Part shown: piece after piece, positions 33,306 to 44,007 of the stretch
Numbering within the stretch: the first letter of the stretch is position 1
How the letters are laid out: each line of letters starts with the position of its first letter
Source: Burkholderiales bacterium
Lineage (GTDB): Bacteria; Pseudomonadota; Gammaproteobacteria; Burkholderiales; Burkholderiaceae_C
Direction: 5' to 3'
DNA: 64,000 nt
Assembly: GCA_003963115.1 (NCBI GenBank)
Contig: RXJQ01000058.1
Coordinates: 1 to 64,000, forward strand
Translations under genes and position numbers: made by a program
The notes under the pieces: model-generated
Seen by the model: the letters and a program-made list of their open reading frames with translations, nothing else
Databases searched by the model: none
Told to the model about the DNA's origin: nothing

Positions 33306-33992
33306 TCAGGGGGTGCCCAGTTGGCGGGCCCAGGTGGCCAGCTCATCGAAATGCGTGGCGCCCATTTTGCGGTGCAGCACGCGGCCCTTGGCGTCGATCA
33401 TGACCGAGAAAGGCAGCCCGCCCGACTCGTTGCCCAGGGCCTGGGCCAGTTCGGTACCGCCGAAGCCGGCCAGCCCGATGTCGAATCCTACCGCGACTTT
33501 GACCAAAAATTCTTTCACGGGGGTCGGCCCGTCGATGGCCAGGCCAATGACCCTCCAGCCCTTGGGGCCGAATTCGCGGTGGAAACGGTCCAGCTCGGGC
33601 ATTTCCTTGACGCAAGGCGGGCACCAGGTCGCCCAGAAATTGAGCAAAACCGGGTGGCCCTGGGCGATGGACAGGCTCAGCGCCGTGCTGCCCTTGGGGG
33701 TGTCGAACTGCTGTTGCCAGAAGGCGGGCGCGAGCTGGTCACCGGTGATGAAGGGGGCGCTGGCGGCTTGTTCGGCCGCGCTGGTGACGCTGACAGGCGC
33801 TTGGGCTGTGTCGCCGGTTTTTGGGGTGGTGCCGGAAGGTGCGCGCTTGAGCGCCACGAAGGCGCCCCCGGCTGCTGCAGCCAGGCCGGCGAGCACCAGC
33901 AGGGCGCGGCGCGTAGCTTGGCCGCTTTGCATCTGGGCATACAGACGAGCGGGCTGTGATGTGGGGGAAGAGTCAGTAGATGACAAGGGCAT
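33306..33992 (-). CDS. TlpA-type membrane-anchored thioredoxin
   Basis: 228 residues from ATG 33992 (MPLSSTDSSPTSQP). A transmembrane anchor (RALLVLAGLAAAAGGAFVAL) is followed by a periplasmic thioredoxin domain with WCPPC in LLNFWATWCPPCVKEMPEL and the cis-Pro loop GGLPFSVMIDAKG. TlpA/ResA-like proteins reduce periplasmic disulfides, often for cytochrome or enzyme maturation. It follows an unknown gene by 13 bases, which itself follows a molybdopterin oxidoreductase by three, so it may serve that unit. Confidence 0.88.
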   Translation of the reverse strand: MPLSSTDSSPTSQPARLYAQMQSGQATRRALLVLAGLAAAAGGAFVALKRAPSGTTPKTGDTAQAPVSVTSAAEQAASAPFITGDQLAPAFWQQQFDTPKGSTALSLSIAQGHPVLLNFWATWCPPCVKEMPELDRFHREFGPKGWRVIGLAIDGPTPVKEFLVKVAVGFDIGLAGFGGTELAQALGNESGGLPFSVMIDAKGRVLHRKMGATHFDELATWARQLGTP

Positions 33993-34005
33993 GGTGTGAG
34001 GCTGG

Positions 34006-34605
34006 TCAGGCGCTGGCATCGGTCGCCAGGAGCTTGTGGAGTGAAGCCAGATCGCCCCGGTCGGTGCGGCCGCGTGCGTCGGGCTTGAGGGCGCCGCGCA
34101 GGTCGTCGGCATCGAGGATGGTCAGGTGCAGGCCGATGGGCTCGTTGAGGGCACGGCAGGGGATGGTCAGGCTCAGGCGGTCCACGCTGTCACCGCGCGG
34201 GCCGGGCACGCTGCCCACATCGTAGTCCAGGCCCTGGTTGAGCAGGCCGATCTCGGCGGATTTGCTGTCGTCGCAGTAGAGCTGGAGGTGGATGTCGTTG
34301 AGGCGGGTGGCCGTGCCGCGCCAGACGGCGCCGGTGAGGTGGGGGCGGAACTCGGCCAGGCGCGCCATCCAGGTGGCGGCTAGCTCGCGCAGGGCGCGCA
34401 GCTCGGCGGGCTGGGTGTCGGCGCAGAACACGGCGAGGTACTCGAAGACCGCCTCTTCCACCTCGTCGTTATCGGGCAAGTCGCCTCGGCCGGTCAGGCC
34501 CAGCTGCTTGGCGGCACGGCGTTTGGCGGGCCCGTATTCCAGGCCCTCTTCAACGATGATGCGGGCCGCCGTGGCGGCGATCTCTGCGCTGGCTTGGCTC
34601 ATCAT
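34006..34605 (-). CDS. Conserved protein of unknown function
   Basis: 199 residues (two adjacent Met codons, either may start). No transmembrane helix or cofactor motif is visible. The N-terminal half is helical and charged (AAKQLGLTGRGDLPDNDEVE), then LRELAATWMARLAEFRPHLT; the C-terminal half is beta-like (TRLNDIHLQLYCDDSKSAEI, VDRLSLTIPCRALNEPIGLH). Similar Burkholderiales proteins are sometimes labelled UDP-N-acetylmuramate-alanine ligase, which the length and lack of an ATP site contradict. Packed between the oxidoreductase and the TlpA gene. Confidence 0.75.
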   Translation of the reverse strand: MMSQASAEIAATAARIIVEEGLEYGPAKRRAAKQLGLTGRGDLPDNDEVEEAVFEYLAVFCADTQPAELRALRELAATWMARLAEFRPHLTGAVWRGTATRLNDIHLQLYCDDSKSAEIGLLNQGLDYDVGSVPGPRGDSVDRLSLTIPCRALNEPIGLHLTILDADDLRGALKPDARGRTDRGDLASLHKLLATDASA

Positions 34606-34608
34606 GGA

Positions 34609-36810
34609 TCAGGCCGCTTCGACCCACACCGGCACCGCGCTGAAAGCCGCGTTGGCGCTGATGCGCTCGGTCAGGCGGTCATCGGTCAGGTCATTGATGC
34701 TGGCGCCGGCATGGGCCTGCGCAACCTTGATGTCGGTGCCGGCCCGGTCATGTCCCCAGCCATGGGGCAGGCTGACGACGCCGGGGCGGATGTCTTCGGT
34801 GACGTGCACCGGCACGCGCACCTGGCCCACGCGCGAGGCCACCATCACGGTCTGGCCGTCTTGCAGCTGGCGCGCGGCGGCATCGCTGGGGTGGATCCAC
34901 AAGGTGCAGCGCGGCTTGCCTGACACCAGCCGGGCGCTGTTGTGCATCCAGGAGTTGTTGCTGCGCACATCGCGCCGGCCGATGAGCTTGAGCGTGGGCG
35001 GCGTGCTGGCAGACTGTGGCGCTGTCTCGGCGGGGAAGACCTGCATCAGGTTGGGCAGCTCCTGGCGGATGCCCAAGGGCAGCAGGTCGATGCGGCGCCC
35101 GCGCTTTTGCAGGCCTTCGACCAGGGTCGGTTGCAGCGGGCCCAGGTCGATGCCATGCGGGTGGGCCAGCAGGGCCTTCAGACTCAGGCCGCGGCCGGCA
35201 CGCTTGAGGCCGAAGGCCAGCACGCGCCTGGGTGGCACGCGGCTCATGAGGCTGCGCGTGAGCAGGCCTTGCAGGCGCTGGCGCGTGTTGCCGCGCTCCA
35301 GGGCCCACACGCGCCGGGCATAGCGCTTGGCCAGCTCGCTGAAGATCTGCCAGTCGTGCATCGCGCCGGGTGAAGGTTCGACCACGGCCTGGCTGTAGCG
35401 GGCCACGTTGCGCACGGCCAGGTGCAGGAAGATGAGGTCGTACTGGTCGTGCTCGATGCTGCAGGTGGGCGGCAGGATCACATGGGCATGGCGCGTGGTC
35501 TCGTTGAGGTAGAAGTCGATGGAGACCATGAAGTCCAGGCCGCGCAAGGCCTCGTCGAGCTGGCGGCCATTGGGCGTGGACAGCACGGGGTTGCCGCAGG
35601 ACGTGACCAGCGCGCGCAACTGGCCCTTGCCGGGCGTGAGCATCTCTTCGGCCATCACCGAGACGGGCAGCTCGCCGCCGAACTCGGGTGCACCCCGCAC
35701 ACGGCTGCGCCAGGCATCGAAGTGGCCGGGGCTCATCATCTTGTTCTGGATGAGGTTGATGGCCGGGCTGGTCAGCAGCGCGCCGCCTTCGCGGTCCACA
35801 TTGCCGGTGAGCAGGTTGATGACCTGGATGACCCATTGGCAGACCACGCCGTGAGCCTGTGTCGACAAACCCATGCGGCCATAGACCACGGCGCCATCGG
35901 CCTGGGCCAACTCGCGGGTGAGCCGGCGTGTGGTGGCCGCATCGATGCCGGTGTGCGCCGCCATGGTCTCAGGCCTGAAAGGAGCCACGGCATCGCGCAC
36001 GGCGCGGATGTTGTCCAGCAAGGGCTCCAGGTGCTTGGGGTGCACCAGCTCTTCATCGAACAGCGTATGGATGACCGACAGCAGCCAGGCGGCATCGGTG
36101 CCGGGGTCGATGAAGTGGTGCTCATCGGCGATGGCGGCAGTCTCGGTGCGGCGCGGGTCGATCACCACCAGCCTGCCACCACGTTCGCGCAGGGCCTTGA
36201 AGCGGTGGCGCACATCGGGCACGGTCATCAGGCTGCCATTGGATGCCAGCGGATTGCCGCCCAGGATGAGCATGAAGCGGGTGTGGTCGATGTCGGGGAT
36301 GGGAATGGCCATCTGGTGGCCATAGAGCCAGTAGGAGGCCAGGTGGTGCGGCAGCTGGTCCACCGAGGTGGCCGAAAAGCGGCTGCGGGTTTTGAGCTGG
36401 CCGAAGAACAAGGGGCCATGTGTGACGTTGCCCCAGTTGTGCACCGTGGGGTTGCCCTGGTAGACCGCCACCGAGCTGGAGCCGTGCTGTTCGCGCACAC
36501 GCGCCAGGCCTTCCACGACCAGGTCGAAGGCCTCGTCCCAGGTGATGGTCTGCCAGCGGGTCTGGCCGTTGTCCACGATGCGTTTGACGGGCTGACGCAG
36601 GCGGTCGGGGTCTTCGTGCAGGTCTTTCAGGGCCACAGCCTTGGGGCAGATGTGGCCGCGCGAGAGCGGGTCGGCCTCATCGCCCTTGATCGAGATGACG
36701 CGGTTGCCCTGGACCTGGAAGCTCAGGCCGCAGATGGCCTCGCACAGGTTGCACACGCCCTGGCGGGTGGTGAGCGCAGTATCCATATTGCGGTTTGAGG
36801 CGTAGGCCAT
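34609..36810 (-). CDS. Molybdopterin-dependent oxidoreductase (DMSO-reductase family)
   Basis: 733 residues from ATG 36810, preceded by AGGAAGA; the longer frame lacks support. A 4Fe-4S site is made by Cys20, 23, 27 and 55 (CNLCEAIC...GHICPKA). Molybdopterin-binding blocks include ITWDEAFDLVVEGL, YQGNPTVHNWGNVTHGPLFF, ILGGNPLASNGSL and the C-terminal domain VSLPHGWGHDR. There is no twin-Arg signal, so it should be cytoplasmic. Substrate unknown; cytoplasmic members include formate-dehydrogenase- and nitrate-reductase-like enzymes, but no partner subunit lies nearby. Confidence 0.87.
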   Translation of the reverse strand: MAYASNRNMDTALTTRQGVCNLCEAICGLSFQVQGNRVISIKGDEADPLSRGHICPKAVALKDLHEDPDRLRQPVKRIVDNGQTRWQTITWDEAFDLVVEGLARVREQHGSSSVAVYQGNPTVHNWGNVTHGPLFFGQLKTRSRFSATSVDQLPHHLASYWLYGHQMAIPIPDIDHTRFMLILGGNPLASNGSLMTVPDVRHRFKALRERGGRLVVIDPRRTETAAIADEHHFIDPGTDAAWLLSVIHTLFDEELVHPKHLEPLLDNIRAVRDAVAPFRPETMAAHTGIDAATTRRLTRELAQADGAVVYGRMGLSTQAHGVVCQWVIQVINLLTGNVDREGGALLTSPAINLIQNKMMSPGHFDAWRSRVRGAPEFGGELPVSVMAEEMLTPGKGQLRALVTSCGNPVLSTPNGRQLDEALRGLDFMVSIDFYLNETTRHAHVILPPTCSIEHDQYDLIFLHLAVRNVARYSQAVVEPSPGAMHDWQIFSELAKRYARRVWALERGNTRQRLQGLLTRSLMSRVPPRRVLAFGLKRAGRGLSLKALLAHPHGIDLGPLQPTLVEGLQKRGRRIDLLPLGIRQELPNLMQVFPAETAPQSASTPPTLKLIGRRDVRSNNSWMHNSARLVSGKPRCTLWIHPSDAAARQLQDGQTVMVASRVGQVRVPVHVTEDIRPGVVSLPHGWGHDRAGTDIKVAQAHAGASINDLTDDRLTERISANAAFSAVPVWVEAA

Positions 36811-37054
36811 GGGTCTTCCTAAAAGCTGAGAAATGACTCCGGAATTTAAGGCGCGAATAGTCGATTTCGCCAAGGAAGACATCTCAATATTGGCTTTGTA
36901 ATCCAAAAAGACTCCCACGTTCGTAGGATGGATGGGCGACTGATGGCGGTCTAGAGTCCAGCTCGTTATTCGGAAGGGAGGAAGAACTAGAAAAATAGAT
37001 CAAGCCTTGCGGGTAACGCTCGTCCGGAATCATCAACATCCCTGGAGATCTACC

Positions 37055-39184
37055 ATGGTCAGGCTTACATCATTCATTTCATCGAGGGCAGTCATCACAT
37101 CCATATGCGTGGCACTTGCGTTGGCCGCCTGTGGCGGCGATGGAGGAGGCGATACCTCTGCTACGCCATCCAGCACGGGGGCTGCTCCATCGGGGGGCAC
37201 GTCAGTTTCGGGTACGGTGATCGCGGGGGCCGTTAACGGCGCGACCGTGACAGCCTATGCGTTGGCGGCCGATGGGTCGCATGGCGATGCGCTGGGCAGT
37301 GTGACGACAGATAGCGGCGGCGGTTTCTCATTGCTCCTGTCGGCCATTCCCACCGATGGCCGTGTTTTACTGGTAGCGTCGGGGGGGACGTATGCCAGCG
37401 AGTTCGACGGTGCGAGCATTGCAATGGGGTCACCCTTGCGGGCCATCATCACGGGCGTGGGCACGGGTGCTGTTTCAGGTGTGGCCCTCACGCCGCTGTC
37501 CGACTTGCTGGTCGCTCGGACTGTAGCCTTGGCCAAGTCAGGAAAGACTTTGGCTGACGCTCTGGCCTCTGCAGAGGCTCTGGTGCGTTCGGCCTATGGT
37601 CTAACCGTAGCAGTGGCGACAACAAAGCCGGCGTTCGACAAGGCCAGCATCGGAACACAGGCTTATCTCATCGGGTTGATCCTGGGGTCGTTCGAGACCT
37701 GCGGCAAGTCTCTGTCGCCGAGTGCGCGTGGCGCCTTGCAGGCGGCCTTGGCGCTGGACTTCTCCGACGGGGTCTTTGATGGCAAAGTGAATGGCACGGC
37801 CGTGACGCTGGGCGATGCTAGCCTGTCCTCGACTGCGGGCACCTCCGATTTCCTGGCCTGTGTATCGACGTATGCCTCGTCGGGCAAGCAGGTAGTGGAT
37901 GCGGGCATCACAGGTGGCGAGTTGTCGGCGACCGTCAGCTCGCTGCGCTCGTCTGTTGTGGCCGCCCCAAGTACGCCGAAGTCCACGGGCTTGGCGGCCA
38001 GCAGCTCGGGCGCTATTTCTTCGTTGGCCTTTGGCGGCAAGCAGTGGGTTTTTATTGCGGCACGCTCCCAAGGTGTGGTCGCCATTGATGTGACTGACCC
38101 AACAGCGGCGTCGCCTACGGTGAAGAAGTTCGATACGCTGGTAACCAACTTTGGCGGCAATGAGATTGGTGGTGTGGTACCTCTGCTGGGCGCTGATCAT
38201 CCTCAATTGTTGGTTTTCTCGTACAACAGTAAGCACATCGCACTGGTTAACGCAGACACAGGGGTGGTCGAGTTCGAGACAGACTTGGCGCTGACGAACG
38301 GGGCATTCAGCTTCTCTGGCGGCAGTGCTTACATCTCTGGCGCCATTCCCGATACCGCGCGTGACGGCGTGTGGCTTTCGACCGTCGACGGCTACCTCTT
38401 CTTTGACCGTGCGGCCAAAGCATTGACCACAGATACCAAGAGAATGTTCGCTTTCGAGTCGAAGGCCGATGTCGCGGAGAACATGGGCGGCGATGTGGCT
38501 TATGGCTACCTGTTCGCGCCGAACTACTTCCCCGGTGTGCAATTGGCGGATCTGGCGGCAGGCAAGTCGTATTTCCTGACCGGTACCGATTATCAAGCTG
38601 CGTTCCCTCTTATCGGTGATCCTGATGCGGGCTCGGTGGACACGGGTTACCACGTCGGTCTTATTACCAATGAGGACAGCTCGCAGATCGGTCTGATTAA
38701 CCTCGCTTCGGTAGTGAAAACCGATGTGGCCGGCGGTCCTTCGACTTTCAAGCCCGCGAAAGGTGGCACGGTGGCGCTGTCTTTGGGCAGTTATGAGCCA
38801 GTTATCAGTGGCTCTGCCGTGGATGGAGATACTCATTTGGCCTTGTTCATGGCGGGGTACTCGACCGATATTGCGGTGGGCCTTATTCAGGACCCTGCCA
38901 GCGTGCCTGCTGGTGGTGCATGGGCTGGGCTCAGTGATTGGCGCTATGTTGCTGGGTTGAATGGCTATAGCCACGCCAAAGACCCGCATGCTGTAGCCGT
39001 CATCAAAAATCTGACCAACGACAAGGTCTATGGCTATTTGCTGGATGGTGGCAACCGCAAGAGTCTGGTGGTAGACATGGCTGCCTTGCTTGCCACAACA
39101 CCGAAGGGTAGTACCGGTGATGCTGCGCACACCACGGCTATCGATGTCGTAGGTACGGGGATCGTGAAGTCGATCAGTTGGTAA
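37055..39184 (+). CDS. Large secreted lipoprotein of unknown function
   Basis: 709 residues from ATG 37055 (GGAG upstream). Lipobox ALAAC lipidates Cys26; a Gly/Ser/Thr linker (CGGDGGGDTSATPSSTG) precedes a carboxypeptidase-regulatory-like beta domain (VSGTVIAGAVNGATVTAYAL). Residues about 330-709 look like a propeller of WD/YVTN type (GKQWVFIAARSQGVVAIDVT, HPQLLVFSYNSKHIALVNAD). Base composition is slightly less GC-rich than its neighbours. Architecture resembles the lipoprotein at 58268. Not part of an obvious operon; divergent from the oxidoreductase. Confidence 0.8.
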   Translation: MVRLTSFISSRAVITSICVALALAACGGDGGGDTSATPSSTGAAPSGGTSVSGTVIAGAVNGATVTAYALAADGSHGDALGSVTTDSGGGFSLLLSAIPTDGRVLLVASGGTYASEFDGASIAMGSPLRAIITGVGTGAVSGVALTPLSDLLVARTVALAKSGKTLADALASAEALVRSAYGLTVAVATTKPAFDKASIGTQAYLIGLILGSFETCGKSLSPSARGALQAALALDFSDGVFDGKVNGTAVTLGDASLSSTAGTSDFLACVSTYASSGKQVVDAGITGGELSATVSSLRSSVVAAPSTPKSTGLAASSSGAISSLAFGGKQWVFIAARSQGVVAIDVTDPTAASPTVKKFDTLVTNFGGNEIGGVVPLLGADHPQLLVFSYNSKHIALVNADTGVVEFETDLALTNGAFSFSGGSAYISGAIPDTARDGVWLSTVDGYLFFDRAAKALTTDTKRMFAFESKADVAENMGGDVAYGYLFAPNYFPGVQLADLAAGKSYFLTGTDYQAAFPLIGDPDAGSVDTGYHVGLITNEDSSQIGLINLASVVKTDVAGGPSTFKPAKGGTVALSLGSYEPVISGSAVDGDTHLALFMAGYSTDIAVGLIQDPASVPAGGAWAGLSDWRYVAGLNGYSHAKDPHAVAVIKNLTNDKVYGYLLDGGNRKSLVVDMAALLATTPKGSTGDAAHTTAIDVVGTGIVKSISW

Positions 39185-39193
39185 GACGGGAGG

Positions 39194-41380
39194 CTAGGGC
39201 CTGCGCCTGCGCAGCCTCCGGGAGGCCAGGCTCACCTGCCGGGCCTCTTGGTCCGTCTGCGCCAGGCGCAGCAGCAACCAGTCTGTCAGGACTACGCGTC
39301 CGGCCGTGATGGGTGCCAGCTCTTCGTCTGGCGGCAGGTCACGGGGCTCTACCCTAGTGTCGGTGCGAGGGGCATCGGGCGCTGGTGTTTGTCCTCTGAG
39401 GCTTGCCTTGATGCGGTCCTCCGTCTGGCGCAGTGCGGGCTCGGCACGCATCGTGATCAGCTCTTGATGCCGCACGGTCAACAAGCCCTTGATGGCCGCC
39501 AGATGGGTGATGAGCCGGTGGCTATGGACCAGCATGGCTTCCAGGTCTGGGGCCCAGGCCTTGGCATGAGCAGGCTCCTTGCCCATGCGTTGCAGCGATT
39601 GCGCGAGCTGGTTGAGCACCTCGTACACCTCGCGGCGGGCATGGCTGCGCAAAGGCGATGGCGCATGCGCCTCATGCCAGTGCAGCGCATGGTGGGTGTA
39701 GTGGCCCAAGGCCCGCAGCAGCCGGCCCGCGAGCCGGGGGAGTTGCTGTTGCTCCCATGAGGGCAGCACATAGCTGAAAGCCCAGGCCAGCATGGAACCG
39801 ATGAGCGTGTCGCCCAGGCGCTCGGCGGCATCGATGAATGCTGCATGGTGGCTGGGTGTGAAAAGGTGCCCTTGCACGAGCGCCAGCACCGCCCCTGCTG
39901 CGGCTGTGACGCGGTAGTTGATCTGCACGAAACCGTGTGCCAGGCTCAGCGAGATCACCAGGGCCACGAAGAGCCAGGCCGAGTGGCCGGCCACAGTGAG
40001 CAGGGCCGAGGCCAGCAGGCAGCCGACGAGCGTGCCCTGGATGCGCGCATCGCGGCGGGCCAATGTTTGTTCCAGGTTGCCACGCATGACCACGGCCACC
40101 GTCATCAGGATCCAGTGCGGGTGGCTGGTCCAGGGCAGCACGTGGGCCAGACCGTCGGCACAGCCGATGGCCAGCGTGGCGCGCGCGGCATAACGCATCA
40201 CCGGGGCCCGCGTGTTCAGCTGGGCCTTGAGCGCGGGCAGACCCCAGTCATTGGGCGAGACCAGGGTGCGCAAGGTGGTGGCCAGGTCGGCACCGTGAAG
40301 CGGCTGGCGCATCAGGTTCTGTCCACCCTCGGCCTGATCGCTGGCGATCTGGTCCACCAGGGTGCGCATGTGGGCGCAGCGGCGACCCAGCGAAGCCAGC
40401 ACAGGCTCTTGATGAGGCCAGACCAGGTCTTCGGGCTGATGCGGTGGCAGTGGCTGTCCGGCCCGCCAGGCCTGGGCCACACGGCTCAGATGCATGGCCA
40501 TGGTATCGAGCTGGTCCGCCAGATCCTGGATGACTTGAGGTGTGGCGGCATGGCGTGGAAGACGGTCCAGGTCGAGCTGGCAGGCCTGCACCACGTCGCG
40601 CAGGTTGACGGTGTGGATCAGCGCCTGGATCTGGCGGGCCACGGTGCGGTTGGTGACGCTGGCATCGGCCTGGCTGTAGAGCAGGTCACGCGCGGACTGG
40701 AAGACATCGGCGATGCCCGCCTGCTGCTGGATCAGGGCCAGCAGGGCCGCGGTGCCTTGGTCGGTGCGGGTATCCTGTCCGCCGGGGCGATGCTGGCGCG
40801 TCCACTGGGCTTGCACGCGCATCATCGTGCTCAGCGCCTCGATGCTGTCGACCAGGGCCAGCGTGCGGTAGCGCGAGGCCATGGCCCGGATGCTGAGCTC
40901 TGACCACAGGGCCATGCTCATGGCGCCCACCGTTACCCAGCCCAGGTGCTGCCAGATCTGGGCGGGCGTCATGTCGGCGCGGGTGAAGGCCGCCATCTGG
41001 AAGACCAGGGTGAGGACCATGACGAAGGTCTGCGGTCCGCCGCGTTTGCCCCAGGACATCCAGAAGATCGAGCCGAAGGTGGTGAGCAGGACGACCAGTG
41101 TGAGCGCCCAGGGCGTGCCGTGGCTCCAGGCCACCATTGCAGCCACCAGGGCCGTGCTGATCACGGCAGGCACCATCTGGTAGCGCTTGGCTTGCGGCGC
41201 GCAGACCGTGTCGGCCACGCTGGCCGTGGATGCACCCGAGGCGGCGGTGATGGCTGCGGGCATGCCGGCCATCGCGCCGATCAGCGCCGCCAGGATGGCC
41301 AGGCCCAGGCCCACGCTGAGGCCGTTGAGCACCGGGGCGGGCCAGTGAGACCACTGGATGAGTCGGCTTGTTTTGGGCAC
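39194..41380 (-). CDS. FUSC-family inner-membrane transporter
   Basis: About 728 residues. The start is uncertain: no ATG lies downstream of the terminator at 41413-41444; GTG 41380 (VPKTSRLIQW) or GTG 41332 are the best candidates. Two hydrophobic blocks (GLAILAALIGAMAGMPAAIT; and ILMTVAVVMRGN with LEQTLARRDARIQGTLVGCL) and a large soluble domain after each match FUSC/AaeB/YccS aromatic-acid exporters. Convergent with the lipoprotein gene. Confidence 0.82.
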   Translation of the reverse strand: MPKTSRLIQWSHWPAPVLNGLSVGLGLAILAALIGAMAGMPAAITAASGASTASVADTVCAPQAKRYQMVPAVISTALVAAMVAWSHGTPWALTLVVLLTTFGSIFWMSWGKRGGPQTFVMVLTLVFQMAAFTRADMTPAQIWQHLGWVTVGAMSMALWSELSIRAMASRYRTLALVDSIEALSTMMRVQAQWTRQHRPGGQDTRTDQGTAALLALIQQQAGIADVFQSARDLLYSQADASVTNRTVARQIQALIHTVNLRDVVQACQLDLDRLPRHAATPQVIQDLADQLDTMAMHLSRVAQAWRAGQPLPPHQPEDLVWPHQEPVLASLGRRCAHMRTLVDQIASDQAEGGQNLMRQPLHGADLATTLRTLVSPNDWGLPALKAQLNTRAPVMRYAARATLAIGCADGLAHVLPWTSHPHWILMTVAVVMRGNLEQTLARRDARIQGTLVGCLLASALLTVAGHSAWLFVALVISLSLAHGFVQINYRVTAAAGAVLALVQGHLFTPSHHAAFIDAAERLGDTLIGSMLAWAFSYVLPSWEQQQLPRLAGRLLRALGHYTHHALHWHEAHAPSPLRSHARREVYEVLNQLAQSLQRMGKEPAHAKAWAPDLEAMLVHSHRLITHLAAIKGLLTVRHQELITMRAEPALRQTEDRIKASLRGQTPAPDAPRTDTRVEPRDLPPDEELAPITAGRVVLTDWLLLRLAQTDQEARQVSLASRRLRRRRP

Positions 41381-41412
41381 GTGGACCGTGGCGGTAAAAG
41401 TGGGCCGGAAAC

Positions 41413-41444
41413 AAAAAAAGCCCAGCTTACTGGAAGCTGGGCTT
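41413..41444 (-). terminator. Rho-independent terminator after the lysS-glycosyltransferase unit
   Basis: Perfect 11-bp stem (41418-41428 with 41434-41444), loop of five, followed on the minus strand by a U run. It closes the lysS-glycosyltransferase transcript about 31 bases after the stop. Confidence 0.92.
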
Positions 41445-41474
41445 GATTTGTTCAAGTGAGGGTTTGGTTGCGAG

Positions 41475-42367
41475 TCAGCCGCGGTGGCCAGTCCGGAGTC
41501 GACCAGTGATACGTTCCCATAGGCTTTTTCGTCGCGACGAGGCCATGAGCTTGGCATATTCTGTGACGGCAAAGAAACGGATGTGTTGTTGACTAGGCAG
41601 GTGGTAGCAGAAAGGCTTGCCATCACTAAATACGAGCGATTTCGTCTTGGCCCTGAAGACCGGGCTCTCTCCGAACTGAAACTCGTCTCGAACGTGGTTA
41701 TCGGCGATACGGTTGTTGAAATCAAATGTGCTTCCTCGATGTGGCACACCCAGGTTCAGGAAGCCGTCTTCTTTTGCAAAGGCATACAAAAGAGTCATAT
41801 CGCAGACCCCGCCGGGTGTATTGCTGCGCTGGTGCCAAGCCCACTTGTCATGCAGAAGGTTGTGACAACCTGGTTCATACAGAGCCAAGATCAGTTCGCA
41901 GAAACGGGCAATCCCATTGGTGGTCCAGATCGCACAGCAGGCCGTTCCTGCCCAGTAAAAATCTGTTTGATCTTTTGGGACGGAGTAAGCAAATTCGAAC
42001 GACTGATCCTCGTAATGCTGCTCAATTTCGCTGGTATGGCTATACAAATAGACGTCAGAGTCTAGGTAGAGAACACGATTGAGACCCCGTATCCGCATGA
42101 AATTTTTAAGGATGAACCAGCGGTAAATACAAATGAACTCGAATTCGAATGGGTTCGAGCTCATGTGCTGGTATCGAGATGCGAAGACAACCTTGTCCAA
42201 GCTATAAGGCTTGATGTCCACCACACAGGCGTTCATCAGTGCGTCATGTGGTGGCGTGTCAGTCAGAAGGTAGATTTGGTTGCCGAAGCTGGCAGCTTGA
42301 GCAATGGCCTCGCGCAGGTAAGTAGGAATTCCTCCCAGGTGGATGAAAACGACGGGCAGTTCAGTCA

Positions 42368-42371
<4 letters not shown>
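41475..42371 (-). CDS. Glycosyltransferase (GT-A fold), AT-richer than neighbours
   Basis: 298 residues. The DxD-type metal motif is in [14 protein letters not shown], with [20 protein letters not shown] at the start and [20 protein letters not shown] near the acceptor site. A short basic C-terminus ends the protein. The ATG overlaps the lysS stop (ATGA), so it is co-translated with a housekeeping gene. Its composition is plainly more AT-rich than lysS and the surrounding genes, suggesting acquisition. Family not assigned; acceptor unknown. Confidence 0.75.
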
Positions 42372-43909
<1,538 letters not shown>

Positions 43910-44007
43910 GGCAAAGCGCTTTCGGTGAAAGCTTTGGATGAAAGCTGAGGTGGGGCCTGGTCAGGCCAAACCCTAGATTGTATGAAACCCTGGGCGACAA
44001 TGGCGGG

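Noticed and set aside
34006-34605. Possible UDP-N-acetylmuramate-alanine ligase call
   Set aside because: Length and missing ATP-binding motifs do not fit a Mur ligase; kept as unknown.
39189-39219. 7-bp inverted repeat GGAGGCT/AGCCTCC between the convergent lipoprotein and FUSC genes
   Set aside because: Part of the FUSC reading frame; no U run on either strand, so not called a terminator.
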